Made by a program: the position numbers and the translations under genes. From assembly GCF_014196295.1 (NCBI RefSeq), contig NZ_JACIDK010000002.1:682001-746000 (forward strand): 64,000 bases of DNA, written 5' to 3'. Positions 1 to 9,673 of the stretch are shown here, one piece after another (position 1 is the stretch's first letter; every line of letters starts with the position of its first letter). The stretch is from Phenylobacterium haematophilum (GTDB taxonomy: Bacteria > Pseudomonadota > Alphaproteobacteria > Caulobacterales > Caulobacteraceae). The notes under the pieces are model-generated. The model worked only from the letters and a program-made list of their open reading frames with translations. It was not told the DNA's origin and made no database searches.

Positions 1-1165
1 CGCCCAGGCCGGCCTGCCGCGCCGCACCCGGCGGCAGCGCCAGGGCGCGACCGGCCGTGCGATAGATCCCGGCGATGGCCGCGTTCGCGCCCGCGTCCGG
101 CTCGTAGGGCGCTGGCTTCGCCAGCGCCTCGGCCGCGACCGGGTCGGGCTGCTGTTCGATCGCCGCGACCAGGGTCCGCGTCGCCAGATAGGCGGTCTCT
201 TCGAACTGCGCGGGCGTGCGGGCTCCGCGGCGGTAGAGCTTGGCGTAGGGATGCTCGTCCAGCGCCGCCCGCGCGCAGTCCACCTTTAGCAGCGCCGCGC
301 AGGCCGCGGCCTTGCGGGTCAGGGCCTGGGCGAGGACGTAGTCGCGGTCGGCGTCTTCCAGTTCGATCGCCTGAACTGTGGCGCTCGCCACGTCGAGCAC
401 CGCGATCGCCCGCCGGAAGTCGCCGCGCTCCAGCAGCTGCTCGGCCTCGATGAGCCGATAGTTGAGCGCATCGACGCTGAGCGGCGGCAGCGAGGCGGCG
501 ATGAACCCGCCGCCGGCCCGGTAGAGCCCATAGGCCCGATCGCTCTCGCCCAGCGCCCGCAGGCTGTCGATGGCGTCCGAGAGCGCCCAGGCGACCAGGA
601 ACCTATCCTCCTGCGGATTGCGCAGGGACGCGATGAGCGACAGCGTCTTGTCGACGTTGTTCCGCGCCCCGACATAGTCCTTGCGCTCCAGCCGGATGTT
701 GGTCGCCAGCACCTGGCGGCGCAGATAGAGCCCGGGATTGTAGGCGTTCTCCTGGCGCCAAAGCTCGCCGTCGAGAATCCGCGCGGTCACGCCCGGCGCG
801 CCGTAGACGAAGCGGCCGTAGTCCTGGAAGTAGCCGGTTTGACGGATGTCCTCGCGCCGCTGCAGATCGTTCGGCGTCGCTGGCGGGGCCATCGCCAGGT
901 ACTTCGGAACCTGCGCGATCACGCAGTCGTCGGCGCGAGCGTGGATGCAAAGTTCCAGCAGGGTGCGGGTCGTGGACCGCCGGGCGGCCGGATCCAGGCC
1001 GTCGCCGGCCAACCGCTGCTCCAGCATCTGCCGAGCGGTCTGGCCCTTGCCCTGAAAATACAGACCCCAGGCCGACGGCTCGGCCGCCACCGCCGGTTGC
1101 GAGCTGAGCAACATGGCGCTTGCGAGGGCGCTCCATGCCGCTAGGCTTCGCGCGGGCGAAGTCAT
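1..1165 (-). CDS. Exported helical-repeat (TPR-like) protein, C-terminus beyond window
   Basis: This is an open frame on the minus strand that runs off the left edge, so the 3' part is missing. From the ATG at 1165 the product begins with a signal peptide (MTSPARSLAAWSALASAM..., ending near AVAA|EPSA). A long mainly helical segment follows, rich in Ala, Leu, Arg and paired residues typical of TPR repeats (for example RRQVLATNIRLERKDYVGAR). Such N-termini are common in bacterial CHAT-domain (caspase-like) TPR proteins, but the deciding C-terminal domain lies outside the window, so this is only a suggestion. An ATG at 1183 would overlap the divergent protease start; the 1165 start gives the better signal peptide. 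The gene is divergent from the exported protease at 1182, so the two probably share a short promoter region. Confidence 0.7.
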   Translation of the reverse strand, partial: MTSPARSLAAWSALASAMLLSSQPAVAAEPSAWGLYFQGKGQTARQMLEQRLAGDGLDPAARRSTTRTLLELCIHARADDCVIAQVPKYLAMAPPATPNDLQRREDIRQTGYFQDYGRFVYGAPGVTARILDGELWRQENAYNPGLYLRRQVLATNIRLERKDYVGARNNVDKTLSLIASLRNPQEDRFLVAWALSDAIDSLRALGESDRAYGLYRAGGGFIAASLPPLSVDALNYRLIEAEQLLERGDFRRAIAVLDVASATVQAIELEDADRDYVLAQALTRKAAACAALLKVDCARAALDEHPYAKLYRRGARTPAQFEETAYLATRTLVAAIEQQPDPVAAEALAKPAPYEPDAGANAAIAGIYRTAGRALALPPGAARQAGLG

Positions 1166-1181
1166 CAGGGGGAAAGGCGCC

Positions 1182-2378
1182 ATGCGGCGGCTCCAGATTT
1201 GCGCGGCGGTGTTGCTCCTAGCTTCACCATCCTACGGCCTAGCGCAATCGGCGGTAGGCCGTGCGGGCGGCGCGATGCCCGCCCCCGGCCCTGATGCGGT
1301 CGACGCCAAGCGCCCGATCGGTGCTGCTCCGTCGCTGCCCGGCGCGCAAGCTGCGCGCTACGCCGCGGCGCTGGACGGCGCGGCGGCCGAGACCCGGCAG
1401 GTCACTCGCGGGGTCAAGGACGCCCAAGTCTATCAATCCGCCTCGCCCTCCGTGGTGCTGGTGCTGGCCGGCGCCGCCTTCGGCTCCGGCGCGCTGATCA
1501 GCGCCGATGGCAAGATCATCACCAACCTTCATGTCGTCGGCGACGCCAAGGAGGTCGGGGTGGTGTTCAAGCCGGCGGCTGAAGGGGCGTCCTTCGGCAA
1601 GGCCGATGTGCGCCGCGCCAAGGTGATCCGCCGCGACGAGGTCGCCGACCTCGCCCTGCTGCAGGTCTCCGAAGTTCCGGCCGGGGTCAAGCCGCTGGCG
1701 GTGGCCGCCCCCGGGGCGGTGCAGGTCGGCTCGGACGTCCACGCGATCGGCCACCCGACCGGTCAGGCCTGGACCTACACGCGCGGCATCGTCAGCCAGG
1801 TGCGCAAGGACTACGCTTGGCGCACCGAGATGGGTATCGATCACAAGGCGACGGTCGTGCAGACCCAGACGCCCATCAATCCGGGCAACTCCGGCGGTCC
1901 GCTGCTCGACGACAACCTCAAGATCATCGGCATTAACAGCTTCAAGAGTGACGGCGAGGGGCTGAACTTCGCCGTCTCGGCCGACGACGTGCGCATCTTT
2001 CTGGGTTTGAAGGAAGACCGCCGCGCCGCCCGTTCGACCGCGCAGCGCGCGACCTCGGCCAGCGGCGACTGCGAGCCTGCGGCCCTCAAGGAATGGGCCG
2101 TCAGCGACCCCAAGGGTCTCGGCTACCTGATCGACTTCAATTGCGATGGGCGGGGGGACTTCGTGCTGATCGAGCCGGCCCGGAAGAGCGACCCGCACAC
2201 CTACCTGTTCGACCACGACGGCGACGGCAGGATCGACGCCGAGATCACCGACCTCGGCCGCGACGGCGATTTCGACCAAGCGTTGCTCGATGTCGACGGC
2301 GACGGGGAATACGACCTGATCGGCGAATTCAAGCCCGGCGAGTCCGACCCCTACCGCTACGAACGCATTGCAAAATGA
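1182..2378 (+). CDS. Exported trypsin-like (S1C/DegP-type) serine protease with C-terminal DxDxDG repeats
   Basis: The 398-residue product starts at the ATG at 1182, preceded by a GGGGAAAGG-type ribosome site, and begins with a signal peptide (MRRLQICAAVLLLASPSYGLA). The catalytic triad is visible: His117 in TNLHVVGD, Asp156 in ADLALLQV and Ser237 in GNSGGP. It therefore looks like an active S1C-type peptidase acting outside the cytoplasm. No PDZ domain follows. Instead the last 100 residues hold three acidic motifs at about 318-326 (DFNCDGRGD), 344-352 (DHDGDGRID) and 370-378 (DVDGDGEYD), resembling calcium-binding DxDxDG loops. The frame stays open upstream to 1113, but that extension would hide the signal peptide. 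The substrate is unknown. Confidence 0.85.
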   Translation: MRRLQICAAVLLLASPSYGLAQSAVGRAGGAMPAPGPDAVDAKRPIGAAPSLPGAQAARYAAALDGAAAETRQVTRGVKDAQVYQSASPSVVLVLAGAAFGSGALISADGKIITNLHVVGDAKEVGVVFKPAAEGASFGKADVRRAKVIRRDEVADLALLQVSEVPAGVKPLAVAAPGAVQVGSDVHAIGHPTGQAWTYTRGIVSQVRKDYAWRTEMGIDHKATVVQTQTPINPGNSGGPLLDDNLKIIGINSFKSDGEGLNFAVSADDVRIFLGLKEDRRAARSTAQRATSASGDCEPAALKEWAVSDPKGLGYLIDFNCDGRGDFVLIEPARKSDPHTYLFDHDGDGRIDAEITDLGRDGDFDQALLDVDGDGEYDLIGEFKPGESDPYRYERIAK

Positions 2379-2387
2379 GGGCGGGGA

Positions 2388-2477
2388 TGGCGGTGAGAGA
2401 GGGATTCGAACCCTCGATAGGCTTTCACCTATACACGCTTTCCAAGCGTGCGCGATCGACCACTCCGCCACCTCACC
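2388..2477 (-). tRNA. tRNA-Ser (anticodon GGA)
   Basis: Read on the minus strand, the element folds as a class II tRNA. The acceptor GGTGAGG pairs with the 3' strand (one G-U pair), the anticodon arm is CACGC-TTGGAAA-GCGTG with anticodon GGA, a long variable arm is present, and the T arm is GAGGG-TTCGAAT-CCCTC. The discriminator is G73 and the CCA end is encoded in the DNA (2388-2390). It reads UCC and, by wobble, UCU serine codons. It lies alone between the protease gene and msrA. Confidence 0.95.
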
Positions 2478-2632
2478 ACAGGCCTTGAGAGGCCCATGGC
2501 CCCTCGCGGAAGCCGCGCAATATACTCATGACGCCCTCACGGGCAAGCCGCGTTCCGCGCGAATTCGCCGGACGTGCAATCGGGCGCGGGCGATCTTATG
2601 TTCCGGGCCAACTCACATCGATCGGGCGCGCC

Positions 2633-3286
2633 ATGATCTTCGCCAAGAAAAACCTCGAGCTACCCACTGTCGACACCGCCCTGCCGGGCCGACCGGCCCC
2701 GCTGCCGACCGCCGAAATCCACTTCGTCAATGGCCGCCCGCTGAAGGGCCCCTATCCGGACGGCCTGGAAGTCGCCGACTTTGCGATGGGCTGCTTCTGG
2801 GGCGTGGAGCGCAAGTTCTGGCAGGTCCCCGGCGTCTGGGTGACCGCCGTCGGCTATCAGAACGGGATCACCCCCAATCCGACCTATGAGGAGGTCTGCA
2901 GCGGCGGCACCGGCCACGCCGAGGCGGTCCGTGTCGTCTACGACCCGCGCGTGGTCACCTATGAGGATCTCTTGAAGGTGTTCTGGGAGAACCACGACCC
3001 GACCCAGGGCATGCGCCAGGGCAATGACATCGGCACCCAGTATCGTTCGGGCATTTACGTCCACAACGACGCCCAAGCCGCCGCCGCGGTCGCCTCGCTG
3101 CAAGCCTACCAGCAGGCCCTGTCGGACAAGGGCTACGGGGCGGTGACCACCGAAATCGACGAGGCGCCGGAGTTCTATTTCGCCGAGGACTATCACCAGC
3201 AGTACCTGGCGAAGAATCCGGCCGGCTACTGCGGCATCGGCGGCACCGGCGTCACCTGTCCGATCGGCGTCGGCGTCAGCGCGTGA
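2633..3286 (+). CDS. msrA: Peptide-methionine (S)-S-oxide reductase MsrA
   Basis: The 217-residue protein reduces methionine-S-sulfoxide in proteins using thioredoxin. The catalytic motif GCFWG is at 53-57 with Cys54 as nucleophile. The family core follows ([23 protein letters not shown], then [23 protein letters not shown]), and C-terminal cysteines in [12 protein letters not shown] can act as resolving residues. The start is placed at the ATG at 2633 ([11 protein letters not shown]), because the longer frame from 2528 adds 35 residues of non-family sequence. Its TGA overlaps the GTG start of the next gene by 4 bases, so the two are probably co-translated. Confidence 0.93.
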   Translation: MIFAKKNLELPTVDTALPGRPAPLPTAEIHFVNGRPLKGPYPDGLEVADFAMGCFWGVERKFWQVPGVWVTAVGYQNGITPNPTYEEVCSGGTGHAEAVRVVYDPRVVTYEDLLKVFWENHDPTQGMRQGNDIGTQYRSGIYVHNDAQAAAAVASLQAYQQALSDKGYGAVTTEIDEAPEFYFAEDYHQQYLAKNPAGYCGIGGTGVTCPIGVGVSA

Positions 3287-3621
3287 CGCGCGAGGAGGTC
3301 GAGGCGATCGCCCTGGCCCTGCCGGCGGCCGAAAAGGTCATCCAGTGGGGCGGGTCGGAGGTCTACAAGGTCGGGGGCAAGGTGTTCGCCATCTGCGGCC
3401 TGCGCGGTGGCCTGTCTTTCAAGGTCAGTGAAATCGGCTTCATGGCGCTGACCGACGAGGGCGGGCCGGGCCGTCAGGCGCCCTATCTCGCCAAGGGCAG
3501 CTGGGTGATCGTCGACCTGGACGACGCCGGGGCCGACGAAGCGCGGGGCTGGGTCGCCGCCTCCCACGAACTGATCGCCGCCAAGCTGACTCGCAAGGCG
3601 CGCGCCGAACTCGGCCTCTAG
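3283..3621 (+). CDS. MmcQ/YjbR family protein (DUF419-like)
   Basis: This 112-residue protein matches the small MmcQ/YjbR fold. It has an N-terminal helix ([20 protein letters not shown]), a beta-rich core with a CyaY-like look ([17 protein letters not shown]) and the terminal [11 protein letters not shown] helix. Biochemical function is not established for the family; DNA binding has been proposed for some members. It begins at a GTG overlapping the msrA stop (GTGA), forming a two-gene unit, and its stop overlaps the convergent DUF599 gene. Confidence 0.8.
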   Translation: MTREEVEAIALALPAAEKVIQWGGSEVYKVGGKVFAICGLRGGLSFKVSEIGFMALTDEGGPGRQAPYLAKGSWVIVDLDDAGADEARGWVAASHELIAAKLTRKARAELGL

Positions 3622-4331
3622 TCGTTGCGGTTCTCGAGCAGCCCGCGGATGTCGCTCACCGCCCGGGCCGAAGGCGAGTGTCGCTGGCGCATGAACAGCA
3701 GCGCGACGGCCGATATCGTCACCGCCAGGAAGGCGAACGGACCGAACAGCCAGGCCGCGGCGGCCAGGGCGAAGTAGTAGCCGCGCACCCCGCGATTGAA
3801 CGACGACAGCGCCGGGTTCAGCAGGCGGGCCGCGGCTTCGCCATAGGCGCGCTGGAACCCTTTGTCTTCGGTGGTCGGCGTCGCCCCTATCACCGCCAGG
3901 CAGTAGTTCATCTGCCGGATCGCCCAGATGAAATCGAGCAGCCCGCGGGCCAGGGCCAGCAGCACCAGCGCGATCTGCGCCTCGAACAGCATCCGCGAGG
4001 AGGTCTTCAGCACCATCAGGCTCGAGGCGCTGCGGAACGCGCCTTCGCCGCCGAACAGCACGCCGGCAGCGCCGGCGATCAGGATCAGGTTGGACGAGGC
4101 GAAGAACGAAGCCGAGTTCAGAGTGTGGCCCAGCAGTTGGCCGTCCATGAACTTGTTCTCACGGCCGGCCATGGTCCGCATCCAGGCGGCGCGCACGACG
4201 GTCATGTCGGTGTTGATCAGCCCCTTGCCGCGGGCCAGCGTCTTCAGCAGCGGCTCATAGGCCAGCCAGACGACCGTGAATAAGGCGAGCGCGACGATAT
4301 CCGCGCTCGAAAGGACATCGATCAGCTTCAC
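3618..4331 (-). CDS. DUF599 family inner-membrane protein
   Basis: The 237-residue membrane protein has about four to five hydrophobic segments: residues 10-30, 75-95, 115-135 and two near 185-215. It also has the family's conserved central region ([37 protein letters not shown]). DUF599 proteins occur widely in proteobacteria without an assigned function. The C-terminal tail is short and charged. The stop codon overlaps that of the convergent MmcQ gene by 3 bases. There is no direct functional clue from neighbours. Confidence 0.8.
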   Translation of the reverse strand: MKLIDVLSSADIVALALFTVVWLAYEPLLKTLARGKGLINTDMTVVRAAWMRTMAGRENKFMDGQLLGHTLNSASFFASSNLILIAGAAGVLFGGEGAFRSASSLMVLKTSSRMLFEAQIALVLLALARGLLDFIWAIRQMNYCLAVIGATPTTEDKGFQRAYGEAAARLLNPALSSFNRGVRGYYFALAAAAWLFGPFAFLAVTISAVALLFMRQRHSPSARAVSDIRGLLENRND

Positions 4332-4387
4332 TGAGGTTCGTTCCGGTGGCTAGCGGCCCAATGGTACGGCGCCTCGCGCCAAATCGG

Positions 4388-4822
4388 CTAGCGGTCGGCG
4401 ACGTCGGCGGTGTGGATGGCGCCGTCGCCCTGCTTGACGCCCAGCGCGTACAGCAGGCCGATGAACCAGCCCTTGGTCACGTGCAGCAGCAACAGGGTGA
4501 CGATCGCCAGCGGGATCAGCGTCGCCGGCAGCACGATGACGGGCGAGGCCTCCCAGATCACCGGGAAGATCAGCAGAGGGGCGACGACCAGGTGGCCGAC
4601 GATCAGGATGGTGAAATAGGCCGGGCCGTCGTCGGCCGGATACTTGGCCAGGTTCAGCTCGCAGTGCGGGCAGGTGGGCTGCACCTTCAGATAGCGGCTG
4701 AACAGCCTGCCTTCACCGCAGGCCGGGCAGCGGCCCTTCAGGCCGCGGAGCATCGATTGCACGAACATGGACACGATACCTGGGTGACGTGGCGCCGGGA
4801 TATGCGCCTTGACGGACGTCAA
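4388..4822 (-). CDS. DUF983 family zinc-ribbon membrane protein
   Basis: The N-terminal part carries a four-cysteine zinc ribbon (CPACGEGRLF ... CPHC), followed by two strongly hydrophobic segments (GHLVVAPLLIFPVIWEAS and LPATLIPLAIVTLLLLHV). This is the DUF983 layout. The longest frame starts at a TTG (4822). The ATG at 4768 (MFVQSMLRGLKGRCPACG) fits the family N-terminus better, so the true start may be 18 codons downstream. Function is unknown; alphaproteobacterial members are often linked loosely to respiration genes, but nothing of that kind is nearby. Confidence 0.75.
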   Translation of the reverse strand: MTSVKAHIPAPRHPGIVSMFVQSMLRGLKGRCPACGEGRLFSRYLKVQPTCPHCELNLAKYPADDGPAYFTILIVGHLVVAPLLIFPVIWEASPVIVLPATLIPLAIVTLLLLHVTKGWFIGLLYALGVKQGDGAIHTADVADR

Positions 4823-4928
4823 TGAAAGGGGCTGCGCGGCCGCATCTGCAGGAACATCGCCGCGCCGCCGGCTTTAAATCTGCAGGTGGACGACCGATCT
4901 CCGGTCCCCCGGTGCAAGGGAGCGCCCG

Positions 4929-5090
4929 ATGAGCGAGCAACGCCATACCCCTGCCGAGAAGGATCCGCACGGCCACGTGGGCCCCGCGACCCCGGCCGAG
5001 GACGTCTCGCGCGGCGCCGATCCGGCGGTGGTGCCGCCGAACGACAAGGCCCGTATCGCCGAGGAGGCGTCCCGCGAGGAGGACGCCTAA
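4929..5090 (+). CDS. Small hydrophilic hypothetical protein (53 aa)
   Basis: A good ribosome site (AAGGGAG, 7 bases before ATG) precedes a 53-codon frame. It encodes a charged, probably unstructured peptide (MSEQRHTPAEKDPHGHVGPA..., ending IAEEASREEDA). It has no hydrophobic segment, signal or recognisable domain. The stop lies a few bases from the stop of the convergent entericidin-like gene, with an inverted repeat spanning the junction. I do not recognise the family. The coding case rests on the ribosome site, composition and position. Confidence 0.55.
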   Translation: MSEQRHTPAEKDPHGHVGPATPAEDVSRGADPAVVPPNDKARIAEEASREEDA

Positions 5091-5103
5091 GCGCTTAGCG
5101 CTT
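5089..5103. repeat. 15-bp inverted repeat across two convergent stops
   Basis: AAGCGCT-T-AGCGCTT is a perfect inverted repeat covering the stop codons of the 53-aa gene (+) and the entericidin-like gene (-). As RNA the loop would need to open to three or more bases, leaving a short stem. It may be a weak bidirectional terminator or a protein-binding palindrome. Confidence 0.4.
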
Positions 5104-5232
5104 CATGTCGTTGGCGGCGCCGGTGACAGCTGCGCCGGCGGCCTGGGCGTCACGGCCGATGCCGGCCACCGTGTTGCAGGCCGAGGTCATCAGGGCGGCG
5201 GCGACGGCGGCCAGGACGATGATCTTGCGCAT
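5095..5232 (-). CDS. Entericidin A/B-like small lipoprotein
   Basis: The 45-residue product has a typical lipoprotein signal (MRKIIVLAAVAAALMTSAC) with the lipobox cysteine at 19. The short mature tail NTVAGIGRDAQAAGAAVTG matches the entericidin pattern CNTVxGxGxDxxxxG. Entericidins are small cell-envelope lipoproteins, first described as a toxin/antidote pair in Escherichia coli; most genomes carry one of unknown role. The ribosome site GGGGGA sits about 7 bases upstream. There is a single copy here and no partner nearby. Confidence 0.85.
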   Translation of the reverse strand: MRKIIVLAAVAAALMTSACNTVAGIGRDAQAAGAAVTGAANDMKR

Positions 5233-5709
5233 GGAAAGTCCCCCGAATGGTTCGGCCGCGTCTTGGCCAAGCTTCCTGGCGGCTTTTAGGCCTGCGCCGG
5301 GCCTCTGATCAACCGGCGCGATCGACGTTAGGCTGATGTATGGACCGCGAACCGCTCGCCGCGCTGGTGCTGGCCGCCCACCTGGCGGTCATCGCCTTCA
5401 ATCTGTTCGGACTGGTCGCCATTCCGCTGGGGGCCGCACGGGGGTGGGCGTTCGTGCGCGTGCGCTGGTGGCGGGGCCTGCACCTGGCCTCGATGGCCAT
5501 GGTGGCGGTCCAGGCCCTGGCCGGCCGCGCCTGTTTCCTCACAGTCTGGCAGGACGATCTTTCGGGCGCGAGCGGGCGGGCCCCGCTGATCATGCGGGTC
5601 GTCAACGGCCTGATCTACTGGCCGCTGCCGATATGGGCGTTCACCGTGGCCTACGCCGCGGTGTTCGTCTACGTGTTGGCCCTGTGGAAGCTGGTCCCGC
5701 CGGGTGGCT

Positions 5710-7515
<1,806 letters not shown>

Positions 7516-7580
7516 TGCGCCCGCCCTCTACCACATTCGGAGCGGTTCGCGAGTAGGCCGTCTGCGACGGGACCTCATGG

Positions 7581-7595
7581 TTAATCGCCCGTTAA
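7581..7595 (+). promoter_or_regulatory. CtrA-box (TTAA-N7-TTAA) upstream of eipA-like gene
   Basis: TTAA at 7581-7584 and TTAA at 7592-7595 are separated by exactly seven bases, the full consensus for the cell-cycle regulator CtrA. The box is 63 bases before the eipA-like ATG and 65 bases from the lepA start, in the gap between the two divergent genes. Direct activation of eipA by CtrA is reported in Brucella abortus, which supports the assignment. Confidence 0.7.
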
Positions 7596-7658
7596 GCCTG
7601 ACCGCCGCATTCATGCCCTCTGGGGATGTGAGGCTCGTTCAAGCTTCAAGGGAATTTC

Positions 7659-8285
7659 ATGGACCGCCGCACGCTGATCGTTTCGGGACTGGCCACGCTT
7701 GGAACCGCGGGCTGCGCGACCGCCCAGCCGGGCGGGCCGGGCGAACTGCCGCCGCCGAGCCCGAGCGCCACCGCCAATCCGAGCTATTCGACCGGTCAGG
7801 CCGAAACCTATAGCCGTGACGAACTCGTCAACAACGTCTCCGACTTCCTGGGCGTCACCGCCGAGGCGGCCGGCGGCGCCGTCGAGCGCGCCTTCCAGGA
7901 CAACGGCCGTCCGACCGCCTATATCGCCGGCGAGGAAGCCTCCGGCGCCTTCGTGGGCGGGGCGCGCTACGGCCGCGGCCTGCTCTATATGAAGAACCGC
8001 CAGCCAATCGAAGTATTCTGGCAGGGTCCGTCGGTCGGCTGGGACTTCGGCGGCAACGCCAGCCGGGTCTTCACGCTCTGCTACAATCTCCAGTATCCGG
8101 AAGTGATCTTCCAGCGCTTCCCGGGTGTCGAGGGCTCGGCCTATCTGGTCGCCGGCCTGGGCGTGAACTACCTGCGCTCGGATGACATCATCCTGGCGCC
8201 CATCCGCACCGGCGTCGGCGTCCGCCTCGGCGCCAATGTCGGCTATCTTGGATTCAGCAGGACTCGGCGCACCCTGCCGTTCTGA
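7659..8285 (+). CDS. eipA: EipA/DUF1134 family envelope protein
   Basis: The 208-residue exported protein has an N-terminal signal (MDRRTLIVSGLATLGTAGC) with a possible lipobox cysteine at 19 and a Pro/Ser-rich linker to about residue 45. The DUF1134 core then runs to the end (DELVNNVSDFLGVTAEAAGGA..., GRGLLYMKNRQPIEVFWQGPS, GVGVRLGANVGYLGFSR). In Brucella the homologue EipA is a periplasmic beta-barrel-like protein needed for envelope stress resistance and is activated by CtrA; a CtrA box is present here too. The ribosome site is AAGGGA. Whether it is lipidated here is uncertain, because the Brucella protein is described as soluble. Confidence 0.88.
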   Translation: MDRRTLIVSGLATLGTAGCATAQPGGPGELPPPSPSATANPSYSTGQAETYSRDELVNNVSDFLGVTAEAAGGAVERAFQDNGRPTAYIAGEEASGAFVGGARYGRGLLYMKNRQPIEVFWQGPSVGWDFGGNASRVFTLCYNLQYPEVIFQRFPGVEGSAYLVAGLGVNYLRSDDIILAPIRTGVGVRLGANVGYLGFSRTRRTLPF

Positions 8286-8306
8286 GGAACCTGAGGGGGC
8301 GGCGCG

Positions 8307-9065
8307 ATGCGGCCGGTCAGCGACACCAAGTGGGTCCATTGCATGACCCCGGCCGGCGACAAGCTGGTCTTCGCCGCGCGGCCTGAACTTCGCGATCGCC
8401 ACAAGTCGGTGGTGGTGCTGATCCACGACGTGCTCAGCACGCCCGGCGCCATGGCCCCCTGGTTCGCACGCCTGGAGCCCGAGGCCGAGGTCATGCTCGC
8501 CTCGCTGCCAGGCCACGGCGTCGCCCCGCCGCTGTCCTCGCCCGGCTGGGACGAACTGGTCGCCGGCCTGCACCAGAGTCTGCGCACTGTGGTGCCAGGC
8601 CGGCGCGTTCTGGTGGCTGGGCTGGGCCTCGGCGGTGTCCTGGCCCTTGCGCTCGGCGCACACGGCTACGCCGCGGTCGCCTTCGACCCCTTCTTCGCCA
8701 CCGCCGGCCGCTGGCCGCTGGAGATCGCGCTCGAGCGCACAGCCGCGCGCGGCGAACTGCCAGTTCCCGAATTCATGTTCGAGGCGCTCGGCTGGCGCGA
8801 CGGGGCGATCGTCCAGAATCGCAGCTATGGCGGCCTGCTCGACCGCCTGAAGGCGCCGGCCCTAATCGTTTGCGGCGACGTGCCTCTCGCCCCGCCGCGC
8901 GACCTGGCCATGGCCCCCTCGCTGATGGATGAGGCCGATCACGCTCTGCTCGCCGCCTATCCGAACCTGCGGGTGAAGATCGCTCCGGGCTGCGGCCACG
9001 ACGTCCTCGGCCAAGCGACCGACCTCTGCCGCGACATCATCCTCGACGAGCTGGCCCGCGCCTGA
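8307..9065 (+). CDS. Alpha/beta-hydrolase fold protein lacking the nucleophile serine
   Basis: The 252-residue protein has an alpha/beta-hydrolase outline: a strand and oxyanion region VVVLIHDVLSTPG, LASLPGHG, and a late His in APGCGHDVLG (His231). The nucleophile elbow reads GLGLG (105-109), so the usual Ser of GxSxG is Gly107. It is therefore probably not a conventional esterase; it could be a binding or scaffold member of the fold. A GAGGGGG ribosome site lies before the ATG. It begins 22 bases after the eipA-like gene, so the two may form a CtrA-controlled transcript. Confidence 0.7.
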   Translation: MRPVSDTKWVHCMTPAGDKLVFAARPELRDRHKSVVVLIHDVLSTPGAMAPWFARLEPEAEVMLASLPGHGVAPPLSSPGWDELVAGLHQSLRTVVPGRRVLVAGLGLGGVLALALGAHGYAAVAFDPFFATAGRWPLEIALERTAARGELPVPEFMFEALGWRDGAIVQNRSYGGLLDRLKAPALIVCGDVPLAPPRDLAMAPSLMDEADHALLAAYPNLRVKIAPGCGHDVLGQATDLCRDIILDELARA

Positions 9066-9076
9066 CGCTCAACGCC

Positions 9077-9640
9077 TCAGTGCTTGTCGACCTTGGCCGC
9101 CAGCCAGTCCATCAGCGCCAGCAGCACGCCGGAGAACACGAAGGTCACGTGGATGACCACCAGCCACATCAGACTGCGGTCCGACAGCTCCTTGCCTTCC
9201 GACAGCTCCATGAACGCCTTCAGCAGCGCGATGGCCGAGATCGCCACGATCGAGGCGATCAGCTTCATCTTCAGGCCGGAGAAGTCGACCGTGCCCATCC
9301 AGCCGGGCCGATCCTCGTCGTTGGCGGTGTCGATCTTGGAGACGAAGTTCTCGTAGCCCGAGAATATCACGATCAGCAGAAGGTTGCCGGCCAGCGACAG
9401 GTCGATGAGCTTCAGCACCATCATGATCGCCTGGTTGGGCGTCATGGTCAGCAGGCCCGACAGTTCGTGGACCGCCTCGTTGAAGAACACCACCAGCAGC
9501 GCCGCCAGCGCCCCGACCAGCCCGACATAGAACGGCGCCATCAGCCAGCGCGAATGGAACAGCCCGGACTCCAGCCAACGCTCGGCGGCGGGTTTCTGTT
9601 TGCGGCTCGGGGTCTGGGGCATGGCCTCGGGGTCTCTCAT
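9077..9640 (-). CDS. UPF0114 (YqhA) family membrane protein
   Basis: The product has the UPF0114/YqhA pattern: a basic N-terminus (ERWLESGLFHSRWLMAPFYVGL), three to four membrane segments, the conserved SGYENFVSKID stretch, and GLKMKLIASIVAISAIALLKAFM. Function is unknown. The longest frame begins at the ATG at 9640, but that codon lies inside a strong inverted repeat (9629-9657). An ATG at 9622 (MPQTPSRK) just beyond the hairpin is an equally plausible start. It sits downstream of pheT on the same strand, with a 33-base gap. Confidence 0.82.
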   Translation of the reverse strand: MRDPEAMPQTPSRKQKPAAERWLESGLFHSRWLMAPFYVGLVGALAALLVVFFNEAVHELSGLLTMTPNQAIMMVLKLIDLSLAGNLLLIVIFSGYENFVSKIDTANDEDRPGWMGTVDFSGLKMKLIASIVAISAIALLKAFMELSEGKELSDRSLMWLVVIHVTFVFSGVLLALMDWLAAKVDKH

Positions 9641-9657
9641 CGATCTGGAGAGACCCC
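9629..9657. repeat. 10-bp perfect inverted repeat between pheT and UPF0114 gene
   Basis: GGGGTCTCTC (9629-9638) and GAGAGACCCC (9648-9657) are separated by 9 bases. The hairpin lies 17 bases after the pheT stop and covers the first ATG of the UPF0114 frame. It lacks a T-tract, so it may be a processing or attenuating structure, or control initiation of the downstream gene. Confidence 0.5.
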
Positions 9658-9673
9658 AAGGCGCAGTTTCACG

